NCBI RefSeq assembly: GCF_025949665.1
Contig: NZ_JAPDFT010000001.1
Location: forward strand, 1,488,001 to 1,552,000
Length of the DNA: 64,000 bases
Direction: 5' to 3'
Source: Chryseobacterium viscerum
Lineage (GTDB): Bacteria; Bacteroidota; Bacteroidia; Flavobacteriales; Weeksellaceae
The notes below the pieces were generated by a model. That model saw only the letters and a list, made by a program, of their open reading frames with translations. It was not told where the DNA came from and ran no database searches. This document shows positions 36,374-46,600 of this stretch, one piece after another. The position numbers and the translations under genes are program-made. Each line of letters starts with the position of its first letter. Positions within the stretch are counted from its first letter, which is position 1.

Positions 36374-37777
36374 ATGAGTCAATTCGATGTTACCGTAATA
36401 GGTTCTGGTCCCGGTGGTTATGTTGCTGCTATCCGTGCAGCACAATTAGGTTTCAAAACAGCAATTATTGAAAAATATTCAACTTTAGGCGGAACTTGTC
36501 TTAACGTTGGATGTATTCCGTCAAAAGCGCTTCTTGACAGCTCTGAGCATTTCGAAAACGCAAAACACAATTTTGCAGGTCACGGAATTATCATCAATGA
36601 GCCGCAAGCGGATATCGCAAGAATGATCGAACGTAAAAACGAAGTGATCAAGCAGAATACAGATGGAATCAGCTACCTGATGAACAAAAACAAGATTACT
36701 GTTTTTGAAGGAGTGGGAAGCTTCGAATCTGCTACTCAGATTAAAGTTACAAAAAACGACGGTTCTTCTGAAACCATCGAATCTAAGTATACAATCATTG
36801 CAACGGGGTCTAAACCATCTGCATTGCCTTTCATCTCTTTAGATAAAGAAAGAGTGATTACTTCTACGGAAGCTTTAAACCTTAAAGAAATTCCTAAACA
36901 TTTAGTAGTAATCGGAGGTGGTGTTATCGGTCTTGAATTAGGTTCTGTATACCTAAGATTAGGAGCTCAGGTAACTGTTGTAGAATTTATGGATAAAATC
37001 ATCCCTGGAATGGATGGAGCTTTAAGCAAAGAATTGACTAAAGTTCTTAAAAAACAAGGAATGAAGTTTATGCTTTCTACTGCGGTTTCTGCGGTTGAAA
37101 GAAACGGAGATACTGTAAAGATCACCGCTAAAGATAAAAAAGGAGAGGAAGTAGTAGTAGAAGGAGACTACTGTTTAGTTTCTGTAGGTAGAAAACCTTA
37201 TACAGACGGTCTTGGACTTGAAAAAGCAGGGGTAGAACTTGACGAAAGAGGAAGAGTAAAAGTAAACGACCACCTGCAAACTAACGTAGCTAATATCTAT
37301 GCAATCGGTGACGTTATCAAAGGTGCGATGCTTGCTCACAAAGCTGAAGAAGAGGGAGTTTTTGTTGCTGAAACATTAGCAGGACAAAAGCCTCACATCA
37401 ACTATAACCTGATTCCTGGTGTTGTTTATACTTGGCCGGAAGTTGCAGGAGTTGGTAAAACTGAAGAGCAACTGAAAGAAGAAGGGGTAGCTTACAAAGT
37501 AGGATCTTTCCCAATGAGAGCATTAGGTAGAAGCCGTGCAAGTGGTGATGTTGATGGTCTTGTGAAGATTATTGCAGACGAAAAAACAGATGAGGTTTTA
37601 GGAATGCATATCATCGGAGCCAGAGCTGCTGACCTTATTGCTGAAGGAGTAATTGCTATGGAATTCCGTGCAAGTGCTGAAGATATTGCAAGAAGTTCTC
37701 ACGCTCACCCAACATATGCAGAAGCAATTAAAGAAGCTGCATTGGATGCTACAGGGAAAAGACCAATCCATATGTAA
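36374..37777 (+). CDS. lpdA: Dihydrolipoyl dehydrogenase
   Basis: A 467-residue FAD-dependent disulphide reductase, the E3 part of pyruvate and 2-oxoglutarate dehydrogenases. The FAD site GSGPGGY is at 10-16, the redox disulphide GGTCLNVGC uses Cys42 and Cys47, the NAD site has GGGVIGLELG, and the C-terminal catalytic pair is His445 and Glu450 in HPTYAE. Length is normal. It stands alone, without E1 or E2 genes, and ends in a strong terminator, so it likely serves several complexes. Confidence 0.95.
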   Translation: MSQFDVTVIGSGPGGYVAAIRAAQLGFKTAIIEKYSTLGGTCLNVGCIPSKALLDSSEHFENAKHNFAGHGIIINEPQADIARMIERKNEVIKQNTDGISYLMNKNKITVFEGVGSFESATQIKVTKNDGSSETIESKYTIIATGSKPSALPFISLDKERVITSTEALNLKEIPKHLVVIGGGVIGLELGSVYLRLGAQVTVVEFMDKIIPGMDGALSKELTKVLKKQGMKFMLSTAVSAVERNGDTVKITAKDKKGEEVVVEGDYCLVSVGRKPYTDGLGLEKAGVELDERGRVKVNDHLQTNVANIYAIGDVIKGAMLAHKAEEEGVFVAETLAGQKPHINYNLIPGVVYTWPEVAGVGKTEEQLKEEGVAYKVGSFPMRALGRSRASGDVDGLVKIIADEKTDEVLGMHIIGARAADLIAEGVIAMEFRASAEDIARSSHAHPTYAEAIKEAALDATGKRPIHM

Positions 37778-37817
37778 TAATTGATTAAAAGATTTAATCA
37801 TTTAAATATTTAAAATT

Positions 37818-37851
37818 AAAGGCTGTTTCTTTTTTGAAACAGCCTTTTTTA
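37818..37851 (+). terminator. Intrinsic terminator of lpdA
   Basis: A perfect 12-bp stem (AAAGGCTGTTTC with GAAACAGCCTTT) followed by a T-run. Confidence 0.9.
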
Positions 37852-37898
37852 TGTGGTTTTTGGCATGAAAATGGAGATTGACTTTTTAAATTTCGTGT

Positions 37899-38753
37899 AT
37901 GAAAAAGATTTTTATCAGTTGGATGCTTTTAGCAGGGATGAGCTCATTTGCTCAGGAAGCAGGAAAAGCAGGTGAGTTATTAAAAAATGAAGCTTCCACC
38001 ACAGAAATGAAGGCTCCGAAAAGCTTCAATGAAAGAAATAAAACGTTCGATCAGTCCAGATCCGGAAACAATAACACTCCTCAGGGAAACAGAAATACCC
38101 GTCCAAATTATCAATGGAACAGAAATTATGGTTATGCGGAAGTTTTTCTGAGAATACCTGAGCAAGGCTTTTTTACTGTTGAAGTTGGAGATCAGATGAT
38201 GGCAAACGGTTCCGGAAAATACAGGTTTTTTGATTTGTCGTCGGGGAGAATACCTATTTCCATCTACGAGAACGGTTTTCTGATGTACAGAACAACTTTG
38301 ATGCTTCGAAATAATAGCAGAATAGTGTTGGATTTTTTCACCAATGAAGGTTTATACCTTTTGGATTCTTATCCCGTTCAGGGTCAATATGGCTTTAATG
38401 ACTGGAATGACGTATGGAATAATCCTTACGGAAATCAGTCCGGAGACTGGTCTCATCAGGGAAATGTAATGGATAATAATTCTTTCCGTCAGTTTTTTGA
38501 TATGATGATGAGTAATGAGAGATTTGACGATGGGAAAATTGCTATGATCAATCAGCAGATGCGAACTTCTATGTTCACTTCCGCACAAATAAGAGATCTG
38601 GTAAAAGCAATCAGTTTTGATAATAAAAAATTGGCACTCGCTAAATCTATGTACCGTAATTGTGCAGATAAAAACCGATATTTTATGGTGTATGATGCTT
38701 TTGATTTTGAAAGCAGCAAACGGGAACTGATGGATTATATTTCTAACTTATAA
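37899..38753 (+). CDS. Secreted DUF4476 domain protein
   Basis: A 284-residue protein with a signal peptide ending SFAQ, an Asn/Arg/Gln-rich low-complexity linker (about 45-75), a beta-rich middle domain with FFDLSSG and ISIYENG, and a C-terminal helical DUF4476 domain (about 195-284: FRQFFDMMMSNERFDDGK, then ALAKSMYRNCADKNRYF). Function of DUF4476 is unknown; it is common in secreted proteins of Bacteroidota. Confidence 0.8.
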   Translation: MKKIFISWMLLAGMSSFAQEAGKAGELLKNEASTTEMKAPKSFNERNKTFDQSRSGNNNTPQGNRNTRPNYQWNRNYGYAEVFLRIPEQGFFTVEVGDQMMANGSGKYRFFDLSSGRIPISIYENGFLMYRTTLMLRNNSRIVLDFFTNEGLYLLDSYPVQGQYGFNDWNDVWNNPYGNQSGDWSHQGNVMDNNSFRQFFDMMMSNERFDDGKIAMINQQMRTSMFTSAQIRDLVKAISFDNKKLALAKSMYRNCADKNRYFMVYDAFDFESSKRELMDYISNL

Positions 38754-38799
38754 AATATACTTCTCGGTTATTTTAAACTCTGAGAAATCTTATATTCAA

Positions 38800-38847
38800 A
38801 ATAAACGGGCTACAGTCCGTTTATTTTTTTACAACCAATCCTTTGGC
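38800..38847. repeat. Two hairpins: terminator-like and TTCG-loop
   Basis: AATAAACGG (38800-38808) pairs with CCGTTTATT (38817-38825) and is followed by T-runs, so it can end the DUF4476 transcript. Right after it, TTTGGC-TTCG-GCCAAA (38832-38847) forms a second hairpin with a stable tetraloop. The GGGCTACAGTCC and GGCTTCGGCC words resemble those of the element at 46905-47195. Confidence 0.65.
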
Positions 38848-38866
38848 TTCGGCCAAAATGTATTTT

Positions 38867-39313
38867 CTACATGATTTTCAGCTTATCATAAAACTTAGAA
38901 TGCTTCGGAGTAATATTAAACTGGATTCCAAAAGTTACCCCTTTAAAATATTTTTCTCTGTGAATCGGAAAGGCATAGCCACTATTCAGAAACACCGCAT
39001 TGAACAACGAGACACCGATTCTTGGTTCCAGTGAGTATGGATTGCCGGAAATTCCAAGTAATAGTCCGGCACGGAGAATATTGATGTTGATTTCGGGAAT
39101 CAATTTATCTGTATCATTTACATGAGTATAAAGCAGAGATGGTCCAATAATAATAGAACCTTCATAGCTTTCACCAAATCTGTATTCCAATCCTGCCTGC
39201 AGAACATTTCTTCCGGTGTAGCGATATGAAATATTCAGCGCTGTTTTTTCCAACAGCTGAGCTTTTGAAATAGCCGTTAAAAAAATAAGAAGTAGGATGA
39301 AATACTTTCTCAT
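38867..39313 (-). CDS. Exported beta-barrel-like hypothetical protein
   Basis: A 148-residue protein with a signal peptide ending SKAQ. The mature part is made of alternating hydrophobic and polar strands (for example ALNISYRYTGRNVLQAGLEYRF and GSIIIGPSLLY), typical of small outer-membrane barrels. No family recognised. Single gene convergent with the DUF4476 gene. Confidence 0.6.
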   Translation of the reverse strand: MRKYFILLLIFLTAISKAQLLEKTALNISYRYTGRNVLQAGLEYRFGESYEGSIIIGPSLLYTHVNDTDKLIPEININILRAGLLLGISGNPYSLEPRIGVSLFNAVFLNSGYAFPIHREKYFKGVTFGIQFNITPKHSKFYDKLKIM

Positions 39314-39401
39314 GATTGTTTTTGTTCAAATATAAAGGTTTTAGGGGCTTTACAAAAGATAAAGATAAGCCTTTAAAAGAATTATAATGGTATTGACTAG
39401 G

Positions 39402-39429
39402 TTGGCATCTTCAAATTTCCGTACCTTTG
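39402..39429 (+). promoter_or_regulatory. Promoter of cvfB
   Basis: TTG at 39402-39404 and TACCTTTG at 39422-39429 with 17-base spacing, 20 bases before the start codon. Confidence 0.75.
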
Positions 39430-39448
39430 TCAGCTAATTTTATCATCA

Positions 39449-40273
39449 ATGCAACTCGGAAAAACTCAGACTTTAACAATTTCAGAACAAATTAATTCAG
39501 GATGGATTCTCGTAGATGAATCCGGAGAAAAAGCTTTTCTGCCTAAAATCTTTATTCAGGATGAAAAAGAAACAGGTGATGAAGTTGAAGTTTTCGTGTA
39601 TCAGGATGACGATAAATTAAAGGCAACTACTGAGATCCCATTGGCTGAAGTAGGGGAGTTTGCGGTGATGAGCTGTGTACAGAGTCTTCCAAGTGGAGCT
39701 TTTATGGATTGGGGAATCATTAAGGATTTATTTATCCCTTACAAACAGCAGAAAACCAAAATTATCGAAGGCAAAAGATATCTGGTTTATATTTATGTAG
39801 ATGAAGATATGGAGCTGATTACGGGTACTACAAAGTTCAAGAGAAACCCGCAGTATGAAAATCTTCCGTTTCAAAAAGGAGACAAAGTAGATCTGCTTAT
39901 GATGAACGAAAGTGAACTGGGCTGGAATGTGGTGATCAACAAACAATACATTGGTTTGATATACGCTTCCGATGTTTTCAAAAAGCTGTATCCGCTATCA
40001 GAAGAAAAAGGATATATTAAAACCATCCGTGAAGATGGGAAAATAGATATTTCTTTACAGCCGGAAGGTTTTGAAAATATTGATGAGTTCAAACAGAAAA
40101 TTCTTAACAGGCTGGAAGAAAACTATGGACTTCTGTATGTGTCAGATAAGTCTTCTCCTGAAGAGATCAAGGATGAACTTCAGATGAGTAAGAAAAACTT
40201 TAAAAAGGCGATCGGAGGACTTTATAAAGATAAGATTATTGATATTCTGGACGACAAAATCAAATTATTATAA
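39449..40273 (+). CDS. cvfB: S1-like RNA-binding protein, CvfB family
   Basis: A 274-residue protein of tandem OB folds. An N-terminal S1-like domain is followed by a second with SCVQSLPSGAFMDWGIIKDLFIPY, a third with GWNVVINKQYIGLIYASDVF, and a C-terminal winged-helix segment ending DDKIKLL. This is the CvfB architecture; CvfB binds RNA and affects virulence factors in Staphylococcus. Here the role is unknown. Single gene with its own promoter and terminator. Confidence 0.88.
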   Translation: MQLGKTQTLTISEQINSGWILVDESGEKAFLPKIFIQDEKETGDEVEVFVYQDDDKLKATTEIPLAEVGEFAVMSCVQSLPSGAFMDWGIIKDLFIPYKQQKTKIIEGKRYLVYIYVDEDMELITGTTKFKRNPQYENLPFQKGDKVDLLMMNESELGWNVVINKQYIGLIYASDVFKKLYPLSEEKGYIKTIREDGKIDISLQPEGFENIDEFKQKILNRLEENYGLLYVSDKSSPEEIKDELQMSKKNFKKAIGGLYKDKIIDILDDKIKLL

Positions 40274-40276
40274 AAC

Positions 40277-40308
40277 AAAAAACGAGCAGAAATTTCTGCT
40301 CGTTTTTT
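40277..40308 (+). terminator. Intrinsic terminator of cvfB
   Basis: AAAACGAGCAGAAA pairs perfectly with TTTCTGCTCGTTTT, followed by T residues. Confidence 0.9.
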
Positions 40309-40358
40309 GTTTCCTTCCATTAATTACGAGAAGCGATCAATCGTTGTTCTTTTGCGTA

Positions 40359-40404
40359 AAATAATTCTCTTCAATGATCTTTTATTGAAGAGAATTATTT
40401 TTTT
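40359..40404 (+). terminator. Second perfect hairpin with T-run
   Basis: A 17-bp perfect stem (40359-40375 with 40384-40400, AAATAATTCTCTTCAAT arm) around an eight-base loop, followed by T residues. It comes about 50 bases after the cvfB terminator, where no gene is seen; it could end a small RNA or insulate the tetR promoter. Confidence 0.6.
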
Positions 40405-40467
40405 ATCCCAAATTTTAAATTCAAAAAACATGATGGATGTCATAACATTTTTGTTTAATTTTTTTGT

Positions 40468-40533
40468 TTAACAATTTTGTCAAAAATAAATTTTAGTATA
40501 AATTTGCACAAATTTGTTTAACAAAAATGTCAA
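40468..40533 (+). promoter_or_regulatory. tetR promoter with two operator-like sites
   Basis: The promoter is TTTG (40476-40479) and TAAATTTG (40499-40506), 19 bases apart. Two copies of TTAACA-N4-TGTCAA lie at 40468-40483, over the -33 box, and 40518-40533, over the start codon. Each is a near-palindrome, the usual form of a TetR-family operator, so autoregulation of the efflux operon is likely. Confidence 0.7.
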
Positions 40534-41120
40534 ATCAAGCAAAAAAAGACCAAACACAGGAATTGATCAAGGAGACAGCGAAGAATTTATTCTTTGTGAA
40601 AGGAAAATTTGATGCTACTACGCAGGAGATTGCAGATGAAGCAGGAGTGAACAGAACGCTTATTAATTACTATTTCCGTTCAAGAGATAAGCTTATCCAG
40701 ATCATTTTTGATGAAGCTCAGAGAGTAGAACAGGAAAAGTCAAAGATTATTCAGAACTCTGCTCTGCCTTTTAAAGAAAAGATCAGCAAGTTCATAGAAA
40801 GCAGTCTTTCTACAAGTCTTCAGTATCCGTATCTGGAAACATATATTGTATCGCAGATCAATAAAGGAACCTGCCATCACAGAGAAATTGAGGAAGATAT
40901 CCTGAATGAAATGTATAGTGACATCGAAAAAGAAATGGAATTGGGAAATATAGAAAAAATGGCACCTGTGCAGTTTATTCTTAATATGGTTGCTCTATTA
41001 GTGTTCCCAAGCGCCATAAGACCATTATTTATGGAAAATTTATTAATTAATGATGAAGAATATGATAAGATCATTTCTGAGCGAAAAGAGATTATTATTA
41101 ATATGTTGTTCAAAAATTAA
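40527..41120 (+). CDS. TetR/AcrR-family transcriptional regulator
   Basis: A 197-residue repressor. The N-terminal helix-turn-helix reads TQEIADEAGVNRTLINYYFRSRDKL, typical of the family. The C-terminal helical ligand domain is about 130 residues. It is the first gene of an RND efflux cluster (outer-membrane channel, adaptor and pump follow on the same strand after 90 bases) and probably represses it. One operator-like site overlaps the start codon. Confidence 0.9.
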   Translation: MSNQAKKDQTQELIKETAKNLFFVKGKFDATTQEIADEAGVNRTLINYYFRSRDKLIQIIFDEAQRVEQEKSKIIQNSALPFKEKISKFIESSLSTSLQYPYLETYIVSQINKGTCHHREIEEDILNEMYSDIEKEMELGNIEKMAPVQFILNMVALLVFPSAIRPLFMENLLINDEEYDKIISERKEIIINMLFKN

Positions 41121-41210
41121 AAAAAAACTAAAGTATTTATGAAAATGATTCGTCATTTAGAAATAAATAATGACTGAAAATTAAATAAAAAATAAACGAA
41201 GTATAAAATT

Positions 41211-42563
41211 ATGAATAGAAAACGTATAACTGCTACAAAGCTAAAAATTGGGATAGCTTCAGCATTTATGATTTTCGGCTCTACATTGATGTCTGCCCAG
41301 CAGCAGGTTTCCCTGCAGGAAGCAATAAAACAGGCACTTCAAAATAAAGCAGAAGCTAAAAAAGCTGCTTTACAGGTCAAAAAAGCCGAATACAAGATTG
41401 ATGAGGCCAGAGCCGGTGCTCTTCCACAGGTCACTGCGACGGCGGGCTTAACCTATAACCCGATTATTCAGGAATCTTTGCTGGAATTTGGAGGAGAGAA
41501 AATCAGGGCTCAGTTTGGGCAGCCTTGGGGGTCTACAGCTTCTGTACAACTTCAGCAGGCGATTTTTGATCAGAGAGTATTTACAGGACTTAAAGCTGCA
41601 AAATCTACAAGAGAGTTTTATGTACTGAATGCCCAGTTAACCAATGAACAGATTATTGAAAATGTAGCAACAGCTTATTATCAGGTGTTCGTACAGGAGG
41701 AAAATCTTAAAACGGTAACTGCCAGCTATGCCAATACTGAAAAAGTAAGAAATGTTATTAAAAGCTTAGTTGATAATGGATTGGCAAAGGCAATCGATTT
41801 AGACAGAACAAATGTTCAGCTTACTAATATTGGTTCCAATAAACAGACTTTAATCAACTCTGTTGAACTTTCAAAAAATGCGCTGAAGTTTTATATGGGA
41901 ATCCCTATCTCTACAGACATCGAGCTTGAAGAAAAAGAAATACAGCCAAAGCCTGAACTGATTGCGAGCAACGTAAATCTGAATGATCGTACAGAGATCA
42001 AAGTTTTAAACAAAAACAGGGAACTTTTGGTTTTCAATAAAAAAGCGACCGAAGCTTATCTTTATCCATCAGTAAATCTTACTGCGAATTACGGATGGGG
42101 AGCAAACGGAGCAAAATTCCCGCTGACAAATGGTCTTAGTAAGGGAGTTCTCTGGAGCGATTATTCAGCAATTGGTTTGAATGTAAATATTCCTATTTTC
42201 ACCGGAGGAGCTACAAAAGCGAAAATCAATCAGGCTGAAATTGATATTCAGGATATTGATGTTGATATTGAAAACACTCAGTTGAGCTTAAGTTTAGATT
42301 ATAAAAATGCGGTCACCAATATGGAAAATGCATTGATTAATATTGAAAGCATGAAAGATAATGTAGGATTGGCAGAAAGAGTTCAGAAAAATACGCAGGC
42401 AAATTATCAGTATGGGTTAGCAACCCTTACAGAAGTGCTGGATTCTGAGAATGCTCTGACACAGGCAAAACAGAACTATTCTAATGCATTGCTGGATTAC
42501 AAACAGGCAGAGATCAAGCTGATAAAAGCTAAGGGTGAACTAAACACACTACAAAACTTATAA
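41211..42563 (+). CDS. TolC-family outer-membrane efflux protein
   Basis: A 450-residue protein with a signal peptide ending MSAQ and two repeats of the TolC-type helical hairpin (outer membrane efflux protein domain), for example LQEAIKQALQNKAEAKKA at the N-terminus and YQYGLATLTEVLDSENALTQA in the second repeat. It forms the trimeric exit duct of the tripartite pump whose adaptor and inner-membrane pump follow 9 and 7 bases apart. Confidence 0.92.
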   Translation: MNRKRITATKLKIGIASAFMIFGSTLMSAQQQVSLQEAIKQALQNKAEAKKAALQVKKAEYKIDEARAGALPQVTATAGLTYNPIIQESLLEFGGEKIRAQFGQPWGSTASVQLQQAIFDQRVFTGLKAAKSTREFYVLNAQLTNEQIIENVATAYYQVFVQEENLKTVTASYANTEKVRNVIKSLVDNGLAKAIDLDRTNVQLTNIGSNKQTLINSVELSKNALKFYMGIPISTDIELEEKEIQPKPELIASNVNLNDRTEIKVLNKNRELLVFNKKATEAYLYPSVNLTANYGWGANGAKFPLTNGLSKGVLWSDYSAIGLNVNIPIFTGGATKAKINQAEIDIQDIDVDIENTQLSLSLDYKNAVTNMENALINIESMKDNVGLAERVQKNTQANYQYGLATLTEVLDSENALTQAKQNYSNALLDYKQAEIKLIKAKGELNTLQNL

Positions 42564-42572
42564 TAAACTAAA

Positions 42573-43634
42573 ATGAAAAAAACTTTAATATATATCATCG
42601 TAGCAGCAGTACTGGTAGGTTTAGCCGCTTACAAGATTGCCGGGAACAAAGAAAAACAGACGCAGGAAGTAAAAGAAGTTGCTAAGCAGGTAGATAAAAT
42701 CAACGTTAATATTGTCACTGTTACAAGAGAAAATATTGATACAGACTACTCAGCCAACGGGACATTCATTCCTAAGCAGGAAATGAACCAGTCTTCTGAA
42801 ATTGCCGGACGTATTGTAAGCGTTCTGGTAAAAGAAGGTTCAAGAGTAAGTGCAGGTCAGGTTTTGGCAACTATCAAGAGAGATGCTATTGAAGTGGATG
42901 TTACACAGGCCCAGAATAACTTACAAAATGCTATTATCGATAATCAGCGTTACGAAAATGCTTTTAAAACAGGAGGTGTTACAAAGCAGCAGGTTGATAA
43001 TTCAAGACTTCAGCTGAAAAATGCACAGGCAGCTGTGAAAGCTCAGGGAGTAAGAGTGAATGATACCAGCATCCGTGCAGGGATCAGCGGAACAATCAAT
43101 AAAAAGTTGGTAGAACCTGGAACAGTTGTTTCGGTAGGAACATCTATGTTTGAAATCGTTAATATCAACAGCTTAAAACTTTCTGTTTTAGTAGATGAAA
43201 GCCAGATCGGAAAAATTCAGTTAGGTCAGGAAGTTCCGATTAAAGTAAATGTTTTACCTGAAGATTCTTTCGTAGGTAGAATTACTTTCATTGCTCCTAA
43301 AAGTGATGCTTCTTTGAATTTCCCTGTTGAAATTGAAGTTCAGAACAGAGGAAACCTGAAAGCAGGTATGTATGCAACCGCTAAATTCAGTACAAATAAT
43401 GGTGCAGAAACTCAGAATATGCTGACAGTTCCTGCGGAAGCCTTTGTAAATGGGGTAAGCTCAGGACAATTATTCGTTGTTCAGAATGGTGTTGCTAAAT
43501 TGATCAAAGTAACCATCGGAAAAGTTTACGGAGATAAAGTTCAGGTATTAAGTGGATTGAATGGAGGAGAGCAGGTAGTAACCAGCGGACAGATCAATCT
43601 GGACAATGGATCTAAAGTGAACATTATAAAGTAG
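42573..43634 (+). CDS. RND efflux periplasmic adaptor subunit
   Basis: A 353-residue membrane-fusion protein. An N-terminal membrane anchor (about 5-22) is followed by the biotinyl/lipoyl-like block EIAGRIVSVLVKEGSRVSAGQVLA, a coiled-coil hairpin, then the second lipoyl half (IRAGISGTINKKLVEPGTVV) and a beta-barrel. It has no lipobox Cys. It links the pump to the TolC-like channel. Overlaps none of its neighbours; spacing 9 and 7 bases. Confidence 0.93.
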   Translation: MKKTLIYIIVAAVLVGLAAYKIAGNKEKQTQEVKEVAKQVDKINVNIVTVTRENIDTDYSANGTFIPKQEMNQSSEIAGRIVSVLVKEGSRVSAGQVLATIKRDAIEVDVTQAQNNLQNAIIDNQRYENAFKTGGVTKQQVDNSRLQLKNAQAAVKAQGVRVNDTSIRAGISGTINKKLVEPGTVVSVGTSMFEIVNINSLKLSVLVDESQIGKIQLGQEVPIKVNVLPEDSFVGRITFIAPKSDASLNFPVEIEVQNRGNLKAGMYATAKFSTNNGAETQNMLTVPAEAFVNGVSSGQLFVVQNGVAKLIKVTIGKVYGDKVQVLSGLNGGEQVVTSGQINLDNGSKVNIIK

Positions 43635-43641
43635 TAGATCT

Positions 43642-46600
43642 ATGAAGTTAGCAGAAATATCGATTAAAAGACCCTCGCTGGTAATTGTATTATTTACAAT
43701 TCTGACGTTGGGAGGTATCCTGAGTTATACACTCATGGGATACGAATTGATTCCGAAGTTTGAAACCAACATGGTAACAATATCTACGGTATATCCGGGA
43801 GCTTCCCCTGCAGAGGTGGAAACATCCGTGACCCGAAAGATTGAAGATGCCGTAGGTTCCCTGGAAAACGTAAAAAAAGTAGAATCTTCTTCATATGAGA
43901 GTTTATCCGTAATCATGGTTCAGCTGAATGATGGTGCCGATGTAGACTACGCCTTGAATGATGCTCAGAGAAAGGTAAATGCTATCCTTGCAGACCTTCC
44001 GGACGACGTGAAAGCACCCTCTCTGAACAAATTCTCTTTGGATGATCTACCAATTATCACGATGAGTATTTCATCTGATAAGCTAAACAGTAAGGATCTT
44101 TATGACTTATTGGATAAAAAGATTGAACCTATTTTCTCCCGTGTAAATGGTGTAGCTCAGGTTGACCTTGTGGGTGGACAGGAAAGAGAAATTCAGGTGA
44201 ATCTGGATGAGAAAAAATTACAGGGGTACGGACTTTCAATTGGAGACGTACAACAGGCAATCCTATCATCAAACCTTGATTTCCCAACAGGAAGTTTGAA
44301 AACGAGAACTACAAAATCTACGATCAGACTTTCAGGAAAATATAAGTCTACTGAGGAAATGAACAACCTTGTTGTTTCCAATAAAAATGGTGCTCAGGTA
44401 CGTTTGTCTGATATTGCAACAGTTTTTGACTCTCAGAAAGATGTTGAAAAAGTAGCGAGATTCAACCAGTTCCCGACCATTTTGATGCAGGTTAAAAAAC
44501 AATCTGATGCGAATGCGGTAGCAGTATCTGAAAGTGTTCAGAAAACAATTAAAACAGTAGAAGAAGCCTATAAAGTTCAGGGTGTAAAAGTAAAAATCGT
44601 AAATGATACTACAGAATTTACCCTTGAATCAGCCAACCACGTTATTTTCGACTTATTCCTGGCGATTATCCTCGTGGCGATTGTGATGTTATTATTCCTT
44701 CACAGTATCAGAAACGCATTTATCGTAATGGTTTCTATCCCCGCTTCATTGGTGGCAGCGTTCATCGGAATGAACCTGATGGGTTATACTTTGAACCTAA
44801 TGAGTTTGCTGGGGCTGTCCCTTGTGGTAGGTATCCTGGTGGATGACGCGATTGTAGTACTGGAAAACATTTACCGTCACATGGAGATGGGTAAAAGCAA
44901 AATCAGAGCAGCTTATGACGGAGCTTCAGAGATCGGATTTACCGTTGCTGCGATTACATTGGTAATTGTGGTGGTATTCTTACCGATTGCGATGAGTTCA
45001 GGTCTTGTAGCCAACATCCTGGCACAGTTCTGCGTCACGGTAGTTATTGCCACCTTGTTATCATTGTTGGCCTCATTTACTATCATTCCTTGGTTATCAT
45101 CAAGATTTGGTAAGCTGGAACATTTAACAGGTAAAAACTGGTTTGAGAAATTCATTCTTTGGTTTGAAGGATTAATTGACAAGTTTACACACTGGATCAC
45201 AGGAATCCTTGAATGGTGTCTGAAAACGACATTAAGAAGAATCTCAACAGTAGTGATTACATTCATTGTCTTAATCAGTTCATTCATGCTGGTAGCATTC
45301 GGTTTCATTGGAGGAGAGTTCTTCCCGCCAATCGACCGTGGCCAGTTCCTGGTACAAATGGAATTGTCAAAAGATGCAACCGTTGAAAAAACAAACCAAT
45401 TAACATTAGATGTTGAGAAGTTCTTAAGAAACGATAAAGATGTTGTAGACCTTATTACAACTGTTGGACAGCAGTCTACAGGTTTTGGGGGTGCTCAGGC
45501 AACAACGTATCAGTCTGAGGTTCAAGTAAACTTAACAGATAAGTCTGAACGTTCTGAAAGTACCAACATCAAAGCTGCGAAGATAAAAAGACAGTTAGAA
45601 GAGAAATTCACAGGAGTTGAATTCAAAACTGCTCCAATTGGTATCATGGGTGCTGAAAACGCTCCGATTGAAATGGTAGTAACAGGACCTGATAACGAAA
45701 CAGCAGTAAAAGAAGCAACAAGAATCCTAGAACTATTGAAAAAAGTTCCGGGAGCTGTGGATGCTGAATTATCAACAGATACAGGTAGCCCGGAAGTTCA
45801 GGTGAGTATTGACAGAGATAAAATGTCTTCTCTAGGTTTAAATCTTTCAAATGTAGGACAGACAATGCAGACTGCATTCAACGGAAATACAGATGGGAAA
45901 TTCAGAGCCGGAGAATATGAATACGATATCAATATCCGTTTTGGAGATGTCAACAGACAATCCATTGATGATGTTAAAAACCTTATGTTTACAAACCCTC
46001 AGGGGCAGCAGGTTCGTTTAAGCCAGTTTGCTGAAGTAAAAATGGGTTCAGGACCAAGCTTACTTGAACGTAGAGATAAATCACCTTCGGTAAAAGTAAG
46101 AGCAAAAGCAGTAGGTAGACCGGTAGGGGACGTAGCGAATGAGTGGGCAAACCAGTTTATGAACAGCAACAAAAAACCTATTGGAGTAGATTATATCTGG
46201 AGTGGAGATATGGAAAACCAGCAGGAAGGTTTTGGTACTTTAGGAATTGCTTTATTAGCAGCTATCGTATTGGTATATCTGGTAATGGTTTCACTATATG
46301 ACAGTTTTGTATATCCTTTCGTGGTATTGTTCTCAATCCCGTTAGCGATGATTGGAGTAATGGTGATCCTTGCCTTAACTGCAAACTCACTGAATATCTT
46401 CACCATGCTAGGGATGATCATGTTGATTGGTCTTGTAGCGAAGAATGCTATCCTTATCGTTGACTTTACCAACGCGAGAAAAGCTGCAGGAGCTAATACT
46501 CACGATGCTTTGGTACAGGCCAACCACGCACGTCTTCGTCCGATCCTGATGACAACGATTGCGATGATCTTCGGTATGTTACCAATCGCATTGGCAACAG

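Noticed and set aside
44913..45308. 131-residue frame on the minus strand inside the RND pump
   Set aside because: Antisense shadow of the conserved pump helices; no start signal.
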